This document shows positions 58,999 to 59,106 of a stretch of DNA of 59,106 nucleotides, in pieces; the stretch's first letter is position 1, and each line of letters begins with the position of its first letter. A model generated the notes under the pieces. That model did not search any database and was not told where the DNA came from. It saw only the letters and a list, made by a program, of their open reading frames with translations. The DNA comes from Ignavibacteriota bacterium (lineage in GTDB: Bacteria > Bacteroidota > Ignavibacteria > Palsa-1295). Location of the stretch: contig PLYO01000045.1 in assembly GCA_003151825.1 (NCBI GenBank), positions 1-59,106 on the forward strand, given 5' to 3'. The position numbers and the translations under genes were made by a program.

Positions 58999-59106
58999 GT
59001 CATTCTGAGCGGAGCAAATCGTAGCGAAGCGCGCATGATCGGTCACGCGCGGGAGATTTGCGGAGTCGAAGAATCTCCTGTACTACACGAGATCCTTCGA
59101 CTCCGT
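58999..59106. repeat. Dispersed GTCATTCTGAGC-type repeat, copy D (runs off the window)
   Basis: Starts GTCATTCTGAGCGGAGC, contains GAAGAATCTC and GAGATCCTTCGACTCCG, and continues past the right end. Clearly related to copy C at 32866. Confidence 0.85.

Overview
The window most likely comes from a bacterium of the FCB (Fibrobacterota-Chlorobiota-Bacteroidota) group, in the Kapaibacterium/Ignavibacteria/Bacteroidota neighbourhood. The evidence is proteins ending in type-A C-terminal sorting domains of the type IX secretion system, a Bacteroidota-style GlmU-like protein, a DUF2520 Rossmann protein, a YCF48/BNR propeller with a sorting domain, and many starts without a clear Shine-Dalgarno. G+C is close to half by eye. 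No rRNA, tRNA, CRISPR array, transposase or integrase was found. The lineage call is inference from gene content.

Layout. 1-3629: two type IX cargo proteins with near-duplicate C-terminal ends, an unrecognised protein and a DUF3108 protein. 3644-6058: DUF2520 protein, L31 and a GlmU-like protein. 6095-10796 (minus): dapB and dapA of the lysine/peptidoglycan route, split by a four-helix-bundle gene, then an NRAMP-like transporter and an Ntn asparaginase. 10947-18217: a methyltransferase; a rubrerythrin / Fe-S protein / DUF3501 operon split by a GxxExxY gene; a DUF4258-DUF2283 pair; an M24 peptidase; a histidine kinase. 18335-21049: a decayed defence-like region with three remnants of an Eco57I/TaqI-like methylase tail around a GHKL ATPase, a STAS-like DUF4325 protein and a membrane protein. 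21248-28258: msrA, secreted proteins and lipoproteins, an ECF sigma factor with its membrane partner, and an aminotransferase. 28287-37045: a DUF4062-ACT protein, two M1 peptidases and a secreted protein. 37123-58135: a surface-glycan locus with nine GT-C (GT39-like) membrane glycosyltransferases, five of them a tandem paralog array, plus a sugar-nucleotide dehydratase/epimerase, two GT2 enzymes (one fused to GNAT domains) and a methyltransferase. 58125-58964: TerC.

The most unusual property is repeat architecture. Short tandem repeats with a 7-nt period (families GTGCTGA, ATTACGA, CTTAACT, TTCATAC, GTTACCC, AACCCGG), a 9-nt array and GATTT-rich arrays sit exactly at gene junctions, often forming the last codons or stop of one gene and touching the start codon of the next. 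In two places an inverted pair of such arrays encloses a small foreign-looking gene dropped between two genes of a conserved operon: a four-helix-bundle gene between dapB and dapA, and a GxxExxY nuclease-like gene inside perfect 33-bp inverted repeats between the Fe-S and DUF3501 genes. These look like mobile small-gene cassettes. Other arrays lie inside genes, where they encode a signal-peptide core, the linker of a domain fusion, and parts of sorting domains. Several palindromic elements (about 30-65 nt) are also inserted in frame inside coding regions.
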